DNA of 64,000 nt from Burkholderia sp. PAMC 26561 (GCF_001557535.2 NZ_CP014315.1:62001-126000); one strand, 5' to 3'; shown: positions 54,471 through 63,918, counted from the stretch's first letter. The notes: generated by a model from the sequence alone, not told the origin. Numbers and translations are program-made.

Positions 54471-54487
54471 ATCGATAAACCCGCGCC

Positions 54488-55342
54488 CTAACGCCGTGCG
54501 TTCGTGCGCCCCTCTGCGTTCGTCGCGACAGCGACGGCGTCGAGATTCTGCGGATATGGAAAATTCAGGCCGAGCAACTGGCGCATCGTCGGACTGGCGT
54601 TTTTCACAAACGCCTCGCCGGCCATCGCGCGCAGGTCTTCCATCGGCTTGACGAACTTCGGCAGGTACTGGATCAGCACGGCGCTGCGGTCCTGCGTGCT
54701 GTGATTCGGCATCGCGCAATGCCACGTCGCGCCGAAAAACACGATCGCGTCGCCCGGGTCCGCTTCCATCCGTTCGCAGCGTTCGAAAAAGGCATCGCCA
54801 TCGCCGGGATATCGCAGTTCGTGCTGCGTGTGAGGCACGAACGCGGTCGCGCCGGTCAGCGGCGTGAATGGATCGAGTGGAATGGTGACTTGTGCGTTGA
54901 GCGGAAAGCTGGTGTTGATGCCGACCGGAAACGTGCCAGGTGCATGAAAATCCCAGTATGGATAATCGATATGCGGTTCCTGTCCCGGCCCGTCCGGCAG
55001 AATCCGGTTGGCGGCAATCGATCCCATGATGAAGTCATCGCCGAGAAAAAGCCGCATTGCTGCGACGATCACAGGATGCTCGGCCATCTCTGAAAATACA
55101 CTGCCTTTAGCCAGCAGATTCCAGACACGCCGCTGCAAATGCAGCCGCTGCTCTTGTACCGCCTGCCCCTGGAAATGCGTGACGGTCTGCGCGCGATCGT
55201 CGGAATGCGCCATCACGACACGGCGCGCCTCCGCGACCTGCGCCGCGCTGAACGCTCCTCGAATGCGAACCGCGCCGGGACCGCGCAAAAGTGCATCGAC
55301 CACGCCGTCAGGGGTCATGGCATCGGCCTGCATGCTGTTCAC
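54488..55342 (-). CDS. Phytanoyl-CoA dioxygenase (PhyH) family oxygenase
   Basis: A 284-residue non-heme Fe(II)/2-oxoglutarate oxygenase. The iron ligands are His124 and Asp126 (EPHIDYPYW) and His208 (ATWHCAMPN); the oxoglutarate-binding arginine is probably in QDRSAVLIQ. Such enzymes hydroxylate small molecules such as ectoine, fatty acyl or secondary-metabolite intermediates. The substrate is unknown. It converges with the response regulator (17-base gap). Confidence 0.85.
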   Translation of the reverse strand: MNSMQADAMTPDGVVDALLRGPGAVRIRGAFSAAQVAEARRVVMAHSDDRAQTVTHFQGQAVQEQRLHLQRRVWNLLAKGSVFSEMAEHPVIVAAMRLFLGDDFIMGSIAANRILPDGPGQEPHIDYPYWDFHAPGTFPVGINTSFPLNAQVTIPLDPFTPLTGATAFVPHTQHELRYPGDGDAFFERCERMEADPGDAIVFFGATWHCAMPNHSTQDRSAVLIQYLPKFVKPMEDLRAMAGEAFVKNASPTMRQLLGLNFPYPQNLDAVAVATNAEGRTNARR

Positions 55343-55509
55343 GGCTGTCTCCTTGTTTTTTCACCACGGCGCTTCGGCCGCTGGTACGGACAAGCATAGA
55401 AGAGCGTTCACGCCAGTGCAACGAAAATTTCACCTGAATTAAACATGGAATTTTCATTCCAATTTATTCTTGCGCGGGAAAGCGCAATGGAATATGCCAA
55501 GGGGCTTAA

Positions 55510-56568
55510 GTGTTTCTCCTGAACGACAGACTTCAGGAATCCGACGTGAAAGCCATACCTAAGAAGCTGCATATCATCTGGATCGGTAACGACATCCCGC
55601 AACGCAATCGTGACTGCATCGCAAGTTTTCCGGCTAAAAATCCTGACTGGGAAGTCAATCTCTGGATCGATGCAAAACAGTTGCTGACAGGCGAACGGCG
55701 CCGCGCTGCGACCGCGCACTACACGGCGCAGAACAACGGCGCGGGCGTGAGCGCGGACCAGTGGAAAACGGTCGCCGAGCACGTGGGAAAAGACGGCGAC
55801 GATCGTGCCACGATGAAATACCTGCAGGAATTCCTCAACTACCGTGGTGAAGCATTGCAGGGCATGCGCGTGCAGAAGGTCAATTCGATCATGGCCTTCT
55901 GCAACAGCAATCGCATCAAGCTGCGGGAGGTGGAGCGCGACCTGAACATGGGCAAGACCGCGCCGATCTACCGCCGGGAGCTGGTCGAACGCGGCGGCAA
56001 TTTCGGCGCGGCGAGCGACATCCTGAGAATCGAGATCCTGATGCAGTACGGGGGCGTCTATGTCGATACCGACGTCTCCTGCGCAAGTAAGCTTGGATCG
56101 ATCGTTTGTCACGAGTCGTATCCACGATTCTCGGCCGTCAATTACGCCTGGAAGGACGGCGTCAGCCAAAGCGACTGGGAATCGGACGCATGGTGGGCGC
56201 GCAAGGTCGGCGGCCAGACGCCGGCAATCAGCAATTCGGTCATTGCCTCTCACCCGAGGTGCAAGGGGATGAAGACCTACAAAGCCATGATCCAGAGCAA
56301 TTTCAAATCGCTCAAGAGCGACACGGCACGGCGCGATCTCTATTTCAACGATGTCCGCAAAAGCACCATTCAGATGACGGGGCCGACCGCGGCCTCGAAA
56401 GGATCGGGATTCGCGAAAGCCAAGGAGAAAATGGAGAGCGGTGTTGCCGGAATTACGACGCAGGATAAATTGACGCGAAAACAGGCCAGCGACAACGCTT
56501 TCATGCGGGAAAACTGGTACTTCCCGATGTATATGATCGTCGATCGCTATTTCCATGACTGGCTTTAG
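55510..56568 (+). CDS. Glycosyltransferase of the large-clostridial-toxin / GT32-like type
   Basis: A 352-residue protein. The N-terminal IPKKLHIIWIGNDIP opens the nucleotide-sugar fold. GNFGAASDILRIEILMQYGG leads into the metal-binding DxD, Asp186-Thr187-Asp188 (YVDTDV). The spacing and wording are those of the TcdA/TcdB catalytic domain, found also in free-standing bacterial effectors and mannosyltransferases. No signal peptide. GTG 55510 has AAGGGG upstream; a second GTG at 55546 with AGGA is possible. It is flanked by AT-rich gaps and stands alone, compatible with horizontal gain. Glycosylation of a host or competitor protein is a guess. Confidence 0.75.
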   Translation: MFLLNDRLQESDVKAIPKKLHIIWIGNDIPQRNRDCIASFPAKNPDWEVNLWIDAKQLLTGERRRAATAHYTAQNNGAGVSADQWKTVAEHVGKDGDDRATMKYLQEFLNYRGEALQGMRVQKVNSIMAFCNSNRIKLREVERDLNMGKTAPIYRRELVERGGNFGAASDILRIEILMQYGGVYVDTDVSCASKLGSIVCHESYPRFSAVNYAWKDGVSQSDWESDAWWARKVGGQTPAISNSVIASHPRCKGMKTYKAMIQSNFKSLKSDTARRDLYFNDVRKSTIQMTGPTAASKGSGFAKAKEKMESGVAGITTQDKLTRKQASDNAFMRENWYFPMYMIVDRYFHDWL

Positions 56569-56801
56569 CATCGAATCAATCGAGCGCATGCCTTTGAACG
56601 TTAATTATATGAATAAACTAGCAAGTAAACTGTAAGCTGAATTACAATCCGTTACACGATGTTTGACGCGGCCAGAAAGAGTGAATGCCAGCTGTTTTTT
56701 GCGTCCGTCTGTCGAATTTCACACGTTCGTCATATCAGGCAAGGCCACCAACGCATGGCTCCTGCCTGAATCGCGGCGCGACAAAAATAACGGAGCAATG
56801 C

Positions 56802-58319
56802 ATGAGCACGATCTCTTCATCCAGCGTGAATCCGAACAGCGCCGTCCAGCAGGCGGCGCAATCGATCATCAGCGGCTCGACCGGAAGCAAGACCGACGTG
56901 AACGCGCTCGTCACTGCTCTCGTCAATGCGAAGGTGGCGGGTCAGACGGCAGCGCTCACCAACAAGACCAAGTCGGACAACACCCAGCTTACGGCGCTTG
57001 GTCAGTTGAAGTCGGTAATGTCGCTTTTGCAAAGCTCGATCGCCTCGCTTTCCGACGGCACGACCATGTCCGCATTCACCGCAATCGGCGACGGGAAGGG
57101 CATCACCGCCAAAGGCACGAAAGGCGCCGTGGCAGGATCGTATTCCGTCCAGGTATCGAATATCGCGACGTCGCAATCGGTTACGTCGGGCGCGTTCAAG
57201 GCGGGCAGCACGCTCGGTGCCGGCACGATGACACTGTCGGTCGGCGGCAAGAGCATGTCCATCAACGTGGATTCGAACAACAACACGCTCGCCGGCATTG
57301 CCTCGGCCATCAATTCGGGCAAAGGCAATCCGGGGATCACCGCGGCGATCGTCAATGGCACGGACGGCGCGCACCTGGTGCTGCGGTCATCGTCGACGGG
57401 GGTGTCCAACGGGATCAATATTTCGATCGCGGGCGCCGGCCCGGACGATGCGCTGAACGATCTGGCCATGACCTCGGGCACCGTGTCCGCGCCGGCAAAC
57501 AGCGCGGAAACGGCCGGCAATTACACGGGCTCGGCCACAAGTGTCGCGACCGGCAAGTGGTCGCAAAGCGTCGCGGGCCAGGATGCGAACTTCATGATTG
57601 CGGGCACCGCCGGCACGAGCGCGAGCAACACGATCACGACTGCGCTGAGCGGCGTATCCATGACGCTCGATTCAGCCTCGGTCGGCACTACGCAAACGCT
57701 GACCGTCGCGCAGGATACGACGGGCCAGGCAACCGCCATCAACGCCTTCGTTACGGCGTACAACAACTACATCGGCACGGTGAAGACGCTGACCTCGTTC
57801 GATTCGAGCCAGCCGAAGGGATCGCAAGGCGGCACGCTTCTCGGCGACGCCATGATGAACACCATTCGCAATACGCTTGCCGGCGTGTTGAGCAGCGGCG
57901 TCGGCAAAGGGGCATCGTCGATCAACCTTGGGTCCATCGGCATCACGCTCAAGCCGGACGGCACGCTCAAGACCGATGCCGACGCGCTGAACGCCGCGTT
58001 GAAGAGCGATCCGACGAAGGTATCGCAGCTTTTCAATTCCACCGATGGCGTCGGCACGCAGATGAACGACAACCTGACGTCGTTCCTGTCGACGGGCGGT
58101 ATCGTGGAAACACGCTCCAGCGCGCTCACCGCCGACCTCAAGAAGCTGGTCACCAAGCAAACGGCGCTCGACGCACTCACCGCGCAGCTCACGACCGCAT
58201 ACAACGATCAGTTCACGTCGCTCAACACACTGATGGCGAATTCGCAGATGAACGCCAGCTACCTCACCGCGCTGTTTGGCGGCACGAACAGCGCCGGTTC
58301 GCTAGCGAACAACAAGTAA
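56802..58319 (+). CDS. fliD: Flagellar hook-associated protein 2, FliD
   Basis: A 505-residue flagellar cap protein. The N-terminal DVNALVTALVNAKVAG, the FliD_N region around residues 15-110, the central D2-D3 domain, and the C-terminal FliD_C part with FVTAYNNYIGTVKTLT and the coiled-coil end are recognisable. It caps the filament and helps flagellin fold. ATG 56802 has CGGAG upstream; longer frames have no support. No other flagellar genes are beside it, apart from the next gene. The 233-base upstream gap was searched for a sigma-28 promoter without a convincing match. Confidence 0.92.
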   Translation: MSTISSSSVNPNSAVQQAAQSIISGSTGSKTDVNALVTALVNAKVAGQTAALTNKTKSDNTQLTALGQLKSVMSLLQSSIASLSDGTTMSAFTAIGDGKGITAKGTKGAVAGSYSVQVSNIATSQSVTSGAFKAGSTLGAGTMTLSVGGKSMSINVDSNNNTLAGIASAINSGKGNPGITAAIVNGTDGAHLVLRSSSTGVSNGINISIAGAGPDDALNDLAMTSGTVSAPANSAETAGNYTGSATSVATGKWSQSVAGQDANFMIAGTAGTSASNTITTALSGVSMTLDSASVGTTQTLTVAQDTTGQATAINAFVTAYNNYIGTVKTLTSFDSSQPKGSQGGTLLGDAMMNTIRNTLAGVLSSGVGKGASSINLGSIGITLKPDGTLKTDADALNAALKSDPTKVSQLFNSTDGVGTQMNDNLTSFLSTGGIVETRSSALTADLKKLVTKQTALDALTAQLTTAYNDQFTSLNTLMANSQMNASYLTALFGGTNSAGSLANNK

Positions 58320-58344
58320 CTCGCAACGGGTTTTACTGATGGAA

Positions 58345-58365
58345 GGCCGGCCTCGCGAGCCGGCC
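58345..58365 (+). terminator. GC-rich hairpin after fliD
   Basis: Arms GGCCGGC (58345-58351) and GCCGGCC (58359-58365) around a seven-base loop, 26 bases after the fliD stop. There is no T-tract, so it may be a pause or a weak terminator. Confidence 0.5.
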
Positions 58366-58443
58366 GCCGAGCACGCCGCCGCGGTTTGCGCTACGCTTGC
58401 GGCCGAATAAGGCTCCTTCCATCACGCGACTTTCGCCACGCAA

Positions 58444-58977
58444 ATGAACCTGTACGAGATCAACGCCACAACCGACGTCATCCCCGCCGATCAACTTGAC
58501 CAGCACCTTCCGGCGCATGTGGCGGCTGCCATAGAAGGCCGGGACGTGGTCGTGTTCGCCGTCGCCGACGACGCATCGGACACGGCCGATTGCAGCGCGC
58601 GCTATGGCATTCCGCTGGAGGATTGCGCGAACACCATCGTGCCTCGATACAAAAAGGACGGCGAAGAGCATTTCGCGGCGGTCGTGACGCTCGGTTCGCA
58701 TCGGCTGGATGTCAACGGCGCCGTGCGGCAAACGCTCGGTGCGAAAAAGGTCTCGTTCGCGCCGCGCGAAGCGGCCGTCGAGCACAGCGCAATGGAATTC
58801 GGCGGCATCACCGCGTTCGGGCTGCCCGCCGGCTGGCGCGTGCTGATCGAGTCCGCTGTCATGGCGCGTGCGCAGATCGTGATGGGCGCCGGTATCCGCA
58901 CAGCGAAGCTGGTGCTGCCGCCGGCCGTCCTTGCGGCGCTGCCGGGGGCGGAAGTTGCATCGATGACCGTCGCCTGA
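58444..58977 (+). CDS. YbaK/aminoacyl-tRNA editing domain protein
   Basis: A 177-residue protein of the YbaK/EbsC fold. GIPLEDCANTIVPRYKKDGEEHFAAVVTLG and KVSFAPREAAVEHSAMEFGGITAFGLP match the deacylase domain, with a conserved lysine and glycine loop. It should hydrolyse mischarged aminoacyl-tRNA such as Cys-tRNA(Pro) or Ala-tRNA(Pro). The gene is separate from fliD (a hairpin lies between). Confidence 0.82.
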   Translation: MNLYEINATTDVIPADQLDQHLPAHVAAAIEGRDVVVFAVADDASDTADCSARYGIPLEDCANTIVPRYKKDGEEHFAAVVTLGSHRLDVNGAVRQTLGAKKVSFAPREAAVEHSAMEFGGITAFGLPAGWRVLIESAVMARAQIVMGAGIRTAKLVLPPAVLAALPGAEVASMTVA

Positions 58978-59077
58978 AGCACGCGCTCATATTCTCATGG
59001 CGTTTGCGTAGTTCAGGTTCGGCGCATGCAGGTATAAGTCACTATGACCGACATGAGCGGCCGACGGCGCCAAACGC

Positions 59078-60052
59078 TCAGGCGAGCGTTCGCGGAGCCG
59101 CCGCCGTCACGTCGATTTGCGATGGCAACAGCTTGAGCTTGTAGAACGCGTCCGCAATGCGCTGCTGATTCGCCAGCGCATCGCGGGAAATGGGCTCGGT
59201 CCCATATTTGAGCCGCGTGAGCGCCGTGATGACGATGGGTTGCGGGATGCCCCACAAACGCGAAAACTCCGCCGCCGCCGGTTCGCGATTCTCCGATATC
59301 CAGTGGTCGATGCCACCAATCTCTTCGAGCACGGCGCGCAGCACGTCGTCGTTCTTCTGCACATATGTACGCGACGTGAAATAGAACGCGCGGTTCTGGA
59401 CCACACCGCTGCCGTCCGCCACGATCCGCGCCTTGCTGGTCGACTGCACGACCGCGAGGAACGGGTCCCATATCACCCATGCATCGACTGCTTTTTGCTC
59501 GAAGGCCGCGCGGGCATCGGCGGGAGAAAGAAAGACCGGCGTGATATCGGCGTAGTCGATGTTCGCATTCTCCAGCAATCGCAACAGCAGGAAATGCGCG
59601 TTCGATCCCTTGGTCAACGCAATGCGCTTGCCCTTCAACTGCGCAACCGACTTTACCGGCGAGTCCTGCTGCACCACGAGCGCCTCGCTTGCCGGCCGCT
59701 GCGCAGTCTGACCGTAGTAGACGAACGGCGCCCCTGCAGCTTGCGCAAAAACGGGCGGCGCTTCCCCCACATCGCCGAAATCGATAGAACCCACGTTCAG
59801 CGCTTCGAGTTGCGGCGGCCCGGACGGAAACTCGGTCCATTCGACGCGCACGCCCAGCGGCGTCAGCCGGTGTTCAAGCGTGCCACGGCCTTTGAGGATG
59901 CTGAGCAATCCCTTCTGATAACCAATTCGTAACGACCTCGTGGTTTGCGCGGTATTGCCTTGCGCATGAGCAAGCGGCAACGCGCATGAGGCTGCAAGCG
60001 TGAGACCACTTGCTACGAAACGACGGCGGCTTGAAGAATGGAAACGATTCAT
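59078..60052 (-). CDS. Sulfonate-type ABC transporter substrate-binding protein (SsuA-like)
   Basis: A 324-residue exported binding protein. Signal region SSRRRFVASGL, twin-arginine-like, ends near ALPLAHAQG. The mature fold is of the NMT1/SsuA type: LRIGYQKGLLSILKGRGTLE, GSIDFGDVGEAPPVFAQAAG and VDAWVIWDPFLAVV. Likely ligands are alkanesulfonates or taurine-like compounds. ATG 60052 was chosen over a longer basic frame. Its permease and ATPase lie 3 kb away on the same strand, separated by three unrelated genes. Confidence 0.88.
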   Translation of the reverse strand: MNRFHSSSRRRFVASGLTLAASCALPLAHAQGNTAQTTRSLRIGYQKGLLSILKGRGTLEHRLTPLGVRVEWTEFPSGPPQLEALNVGSIDFGDVGEAPPVFAQAAGAPFVYYGQTAQRPASEALVVQQDSPVKSVAQLKGKRIALTKGSNAHFLLLRLLENANIDYADITPVFLSPADARAAFEQKAVDAWVIWDPFLAVVQSTSKARIVADGSGVVQNRAFYFTSRTYVQKNDDVLRAVLEEIGGIDHWISENREPAAAEFSRLWGIPQPIVITALTRLKYGTEPISRDALANQQRIADAFYKLKLLPSQIDVTAAAPRTLA

Positions 60053-60276
60053 GGATCTGTGGAGACGGTTGCGGGATCGACGCGGGCGGTTGCCGACGCA
60101 TCGCAAGCATACGGTCGGCTATCCAGCGGGCAAACCAACAAGAAGCGCAATGCTTATTCATTCGTGCCGGATCGACATATCGATATCGAATTTGCTTGGT
60201 TCTCAAGCGCCTTTCAAAGGTTTAAGTTGATCGGGGTGTCGCGTCCCTTTCCTCCCTTTCTTCTCGATTCCGAACC

Positions 60277-61098
60277 ATGCCTGATTGGACATTCCTCGCT
60301 GCTGCCATCGCGCTCAGCGTGACGCTTGCGTCGCCGGCGAGCCATGCCGCGGAGACGAACGAGTTGCGCATCGGCTTCGTGCCCGGTCCCTATTCCGATG
60401 AATTCAAACTCGGCGTTGAACCGGTCTTGCGCCAGAAAGGCTATTCGATCAAGTACGTGGAATTCAGTACGGGACTGGAGGCGAATCAGGCGGTGTATCG
60501 TGGAGAGATCGCCGCCGATGTCATGCAGCACGAGGTCTACCTGAAGTCCTACAACGATCGCAATGGAACGGATCTGGTCGGCGTCGTGCAAGTCCCGACG
60601 CCGCCCATGGGCCTGTATTCCAAGAAGCATCATGCGCTGACCGAAGTGAAAGCGGGCACGACCGTCGCGGTCCCGAACGACCCGGTCAATCTGGAACGCG
60701 CGCTGAAGATCCTCCAGCAGATCGGCTGGATCAAGATCAAGCCGAACGCCAATCCGGTGGATGTCACCGAGCGCGATGTGATCGCCAATCCGGCGGGAAT
60801 CAAGATCGTGCCGCTGGAATCGGCGCAGGCGCCACGCGCTCTGGACGATGTGGATTTTGCCGCGATCCAGGGGAATTTCGCGATCTTCAGCGGCTACAAG
60901 CTGACCGATGCCCTTGCGCTCGAACAGATGACGCCGCCGTACATCAATCAGGTCGTGGTCAAGGCCGCGAACAAGACTGCTCCGGTGACGCAGGCGATTG
61001 TCAGTGCGTACCAGTCGCCATCATTTCAGCAAGCGATCGTGAACAACCATTTCTACGATGGCTTCCGCTTGCCCGAGTATTTCGCGCGCAAGCAATAG
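60277..61098 (+). CDS. MetQ/NlpA family periplasmic binding protein
   Basis: A 273-residue binding protein with a signal peptide (residues 1-24, ASHAAE) and the NlpA fold: FVPGPYSDEFKLGVEPVL, DVMQHEVYLKSYND, VPNDPVNLERALKILQQIGWI. NlpA proteins are usually lipoproteins, but no lipobox cysteine is present, so this one is soluble in the periplasm. It could bind methionine or a related compound. No MetI/MetN partner is adjacent. Confidence 0.85.
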   Translation: MPDWTFLAAAIALSVTLASPASHAAETNELRIGFVPGPYSDEFKLGVEPVLRQKGYSIKYVEFSTGLEANQAVYRGEIAADVMQHEVYLKSYNDRNGTDLVGVVQVPTPPMGLYSKKHHALTEVKAGTTVAVPNDPVNLERALKILQQIGWIKIKPNANPVDVTERDVIANPAGIKIVPLESAQAPRALDDVDFAAIQGNFAIFSGYKLTDALALEQMTPPYINQVVVKAANKTAPVTQAIVSAYQSPSFQQAIVNNHFYDGFRLPEYFARKQ

Positions 61099-61110
61099 CT
61101 TGACTCTAGG

Positions 61111-62010
61111 TCAGGAGCCGCTTGCCGGACGTTGCGACAGGTGCTCGCGCAACGACTCGATGAACACGCGGCTCTTGGCGGAAAGACTACGCCGGCTCGT
61201 GTAGACCACGTGCACATCGACCGCGTCCGAGACGAGCCTGGGCAGTAGCCGGACAAGCTCGCCGCGAGCAACGGCCGGCGCTGCAAGAAAGTCCGGAAGC
61301 CGGCCGACGCCACCTCCATCGATCACGACGGACTGCAGGACGGTCGGCTCGGGAATCACCGTCCCGGGCAACACTTCGAGATCCTGCTCTTCGCCGCTTT
61401 CCGTCCTATATCGCCAGCGGGAAATCCGGTTCTCACGGCTCAACAAAGTGTGTCCGGCAAGGTCCTTGACCAAACGCGGCACGCCATGCTTTTCAAGGTA
61501 AGCCGGGCTTGCGCAGGTCCACAGTGCAATCGTCGTGAGACGTTGAGCTACGAGATCCGAATCAGGCAGCGCGCCGATGCGGATCGCCACGTCGACCTCC
61601 TCGGCCGCGACATCGATGACCTTGTTATCGATATCGAGCACCAACTGGACCTCCGGATAGCGCCGCGTGAACGCCGCCAGCATGGGAGCAAGCAGCCCCA
61701 CCGCGAACGTGTAAGGCGCGTTGACCTTCAATTTCCCGCGCGGCACCTCGCCGAAGCCGTCCACCGCCGCCTGCGCTTCTTCTACGGACGCCAACAGCAA
61801 TTTTGCGTGCGGATACAGGGTTGTTCCGGCATCGGTCAGCCGTATGTAACGCATGCCGCGATCGATCAACAACGCGCCGACTTCGCCTTCGAGCCGTGCA
61901 AGCGCGCGGCTGATCGACGACTTGGGCTGCTCCAGTGATCGGGCTGTCGCCGAGATGCTTTTCAGTTCGGCAATGCGCAGGAAAACACGTAGATCAGCAA
62001 GTTCCATCAT
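61111..62010 (-). CDS. LysR family transcriptional regulator
   Basis: A 299-residue LysR protein. HTH residues 1-60: ADLRVFLRIAELKSISATARSL and PKSSISRALARLEGEVGALL. The effector domain follows from about 90. It diverges from the NmrA-like reductase gene, a pairing that is common, and a TTCC-N6-GGAA dyad lies between them (62017-62032). Confidence 0.9.
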   Translation of the reverse strand: MMELADLRVFLRIAELKSISATARSLEQPKSSISRALARLEGEVGALLIDRGMRYIRLTDAGTTLYPHAKLLLASVEEAQAAVDGFGEVPRGKLKVNAPYTFAVGLLAPMLAAFTRRYPEVQLVLDIDNKVIDVAAEEVDVAIRIGALPDSDLVAQRLTTIALWTCASPAYLEKHGVPRLVKDLAGHTLLSRENRISRWRYRTESGEEQDLEVLPGTVIPEPTVLQSVVIDGGGVGRLPDFLAAPAVARGELVRLLPRLVSDAVDVHVVYTSRRSLSAKSRVFIESLREHLSQRPASGS

Positions 62011-62016
62011 TAGACT

Positions 62017-62032
62017 GTTCCATTTTGGGAAC
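62017..62032. promoter_or_regulatory. GTTCC-N6-GGAAC dyad, candidate LysR box
   Basis: An inverted repeat in the LysR/NmrA divergent promoter, fitting the T-N11-A form (T62018 to A62030), with an extra GTTCC copy at 62038-62042. Likely the autoregulatory site of the LysR gene. Confidence 0.55.
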
Positions 62033-62115
62033 GATACGTTCCGATCATGCCGCTATGGAAGCGTTTGTGCAACGCGTATCGTGAATGTTCATTCACGGAC
62101 AACAGGCAAAACATC

Positions 62116-63039
62116 ATGGGCAAGATCATTACGGTAGCGGGGGCGACCGGGAACATCGGCACGCGTCTGGTGCGCGCGCTTGCAGGTCAGGGAGCAACCG
62201 TGCGGACGCTTGTTCGGGAATCGACGAAAGCCGAAGCGCGCACCGAACTCGAACGGCTCGGCGCGCAAATCGTCCCGGTCGACATGAACAACGCCGCAGT
62301 ACTTGCTGCGTCGCTGGAGGGATCGGAGGGCGTGGTGTCGACGCTGTCCGGCTTGCGCGACGTTATCGTCGATATGCAATCGAAACTGCTGGATGCAGCG
62401 GTCGCAGCCAAGGTGCCGCGTTTTATTGCGTCTGACTTTGCGTGCGACTTCACGCGTCTTGACGACGGGGAAAACCGCAACTTCGATCTGCGGCGCGAAT
62501 TCAACCAGCGGCTCGACAAAGCACCGATAGCCGGAACATCGATCTTCAATGGCGGCTTTGCCGACATGCTGCTGTCAGGACACGGACCTTTCTTCGATAT
62601 CGCCAACCGGCGAGTTCAATACTGGGAATCACCGGACCAGGCGATGGACTTCACCACGATGGACAATGTCGCTCATTACACCGCGCTGGCCGCGCTGGAT
62701 CCGTCGGCGCCGCGTGCATTGAGGATCGCTGGAGACGTAGTCAGCGCCCGCGACATGGCGGCATTTGCCACGGAGATATCGGGTGTTGAATTCAGCCTGT
62801 TCCGGCTTGGAACGGCGGACGAACTGGCACGGAGGATCCGCGACGCACGTGCCGCCGATCCGGAAAGCGAGAACGAGGTCTTCCCGGTTTTCCAGCAGAT
62901 GCAGTACATGCACAACATGTTCAGCGGGCGAGCGAAGATGCTCCATCTGGACAATGTGCGTTATGCATCAATGCGATGGACGACACTGCGGGATTTGCTG
63001 GCCGAGAGCGATGGGCTGAAGGGTTTGTCCGGGCGCTGA
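62116..63039 (+). CDS. NmrA-like / atypical SDR NAD(P)-binding protein
   Basis: A 307-residue protein with the N-terminal VAGATGNIGTRLVRAL dinucleotide fold of the NmrA/isoflavone-reductase-like group and no YxxxK catalytic pair at the SDR position. It may be a reductase or redox sensor. ATG 62116 is at the start of the fold; no strong ribosome site is seen. Expression is probably controlled by the divergent LysR protein. Confidence 0.85.
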   Translation: MGKIITVAGATGNIGTRLVRALAGQGATVRTLVRESTKAEARTELERLGAQIVPVDMNNAAVLAASLEGSEGVVSTLSGLRDVIVDMQSKLLDAAVAAKVPRFIASDFACDFTRLDDGENRNFDLRREFNQRLDKAPIAGTSIFNGGFADMLLSGHGPFFDIANRRVQYWESPDQAMDFTTMDNVAHYTALAALDPSAPRALRIAGDVVSARDMAAFATEISGVEFSLFRLGTADELARRIRDARAADPESENEVFPVFQQMQYMHNMFSGRAKMLHLDNVRYASMRWTTLRDLLAESDGLKGLSGR

Positions 63040-63111
63040 AGCGTCATGTCAGTTTCGAGCCGGGCAAGTCGCCGCCCGGCTTGGCCGACATCGCCGGCTG
63101 CCTTCAAGGAT

Positions 63112-63918
63112 TCAACTCCCGCCCACATCGGCGACCGTTCGCGTGACCTGCTGCTCCCAGAACACCACGCGCCGCTGCACCACGCGCACGATCTGTGCGC
63201 CGCACACACCGATCATGGCAAGCAACACGACGCCCGCGAACATCGTCGCCACGCTCATGTTCACCGACGCCGAGCTGATCAGATAACCCAGCCCGCGTTG
63301 CGACGAAAGAAACTCGCCGACGACCGCGCCAATCAACGCAAGCGAAATCCCGATCTGCAAGCCGCTGAATATCTCCGATGCCGCCGAAGGCAACTTCACG
63401 TGCAGGAACAGATACGCGCGTGATGCAGAAAACGCGCGGCAGGCATCGAGCAGATCCGGATCCGCGCGCCGCAACCCGTTGACCGTGTTGATGAACAACG
63501 GGAAAAAGCACACCAGCACCACCAGCACGATCTTCGATGCACTCCCGTATCCGCACCAGACCAGGATGATCGGGCCGAGTGCGACCTTGGGCATCGCCTG
63601 CAGGCCGGCCAGAAGCGGAAACACGAAACGCTCGAACAAACGCGACTCGGCGAGCATCGCGCCGAGCAGCACCGCGAGCACCGAGCCAATCGCATAACCC
63701 GCCAGTGTTTCGAACAAGGTCGCGCCGATGTGCGGCCACAACGTGCCATCGGCGAAACCGCCGGCGAGCGCATTGAAGACCTGCATCGGCGCGGGCAGCA
63801 CGTAGTCGGGAATGGCCAGGAGCCTGACCGCCGCCTGCCACGCGGCGATCACCACGATCAGGCTCACCAGCGGATAAACAAAGGCCGGTACCGTCCAGTT
63901 TGCGCGTCGGGTGGTCAT
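63112..63918 (-). CDS. ABC transporter permease, SsuC/TauC type
   Basis: A 268-residue inner-membrane permease of the BPD_transp_1 family, about six helices, with the EAA-like loop DACRAFSASRAYLFLHVKLPSA. It belongs to the nitrate/sulfonate/taurine class. The start overlaps the stop of an ATPase gene (ATGA) at 63915-63918. The matching binding protein is encoded further on at 59078-60052. Confidence 0.9.
   Translation of the reverse strand: MTTRRANWTVPAFVYPLVSLIVVIAAWQAAVRLLAIPDYVLPAPMQVFNALAGGFADGTLWPHIGATLFETLAGYAIGSVLAVLLGAMLAESRLFERFVFPLLAGLQAMPKVALGPIILVWCGYGSASKIVLVVLVCFFPLFINTVNGLRRADPDLLDACRAFSASRAYLFLHVKLPSAASEIFSGLQIGISLALIGAVVGEFLSSQRGLGYLISSASVNMSVATMFAGVVLLAMIGVCGAQIVRVVQRRVVFWEQQVTRTVADVGGS

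Noticed and set aside
55408..56589. 393-residue frame opposite the glycosyltransferase
   Set aside because: The + strand protein has clear DxD and fold motifs, while this frame has none.
56569..56801. A sigma-28 flagellar promoter before fliD
   Set aside because: TAAA sequences occur but no GCCGATAA-like -10 lies at the right distance.
56663..58339. 558-residue frame on the same strand as fliD in another frame
   Set aside because: It is a His/Arg/Gly-rich shifted reading of fliD; FliD motifs are in the chosen frame.
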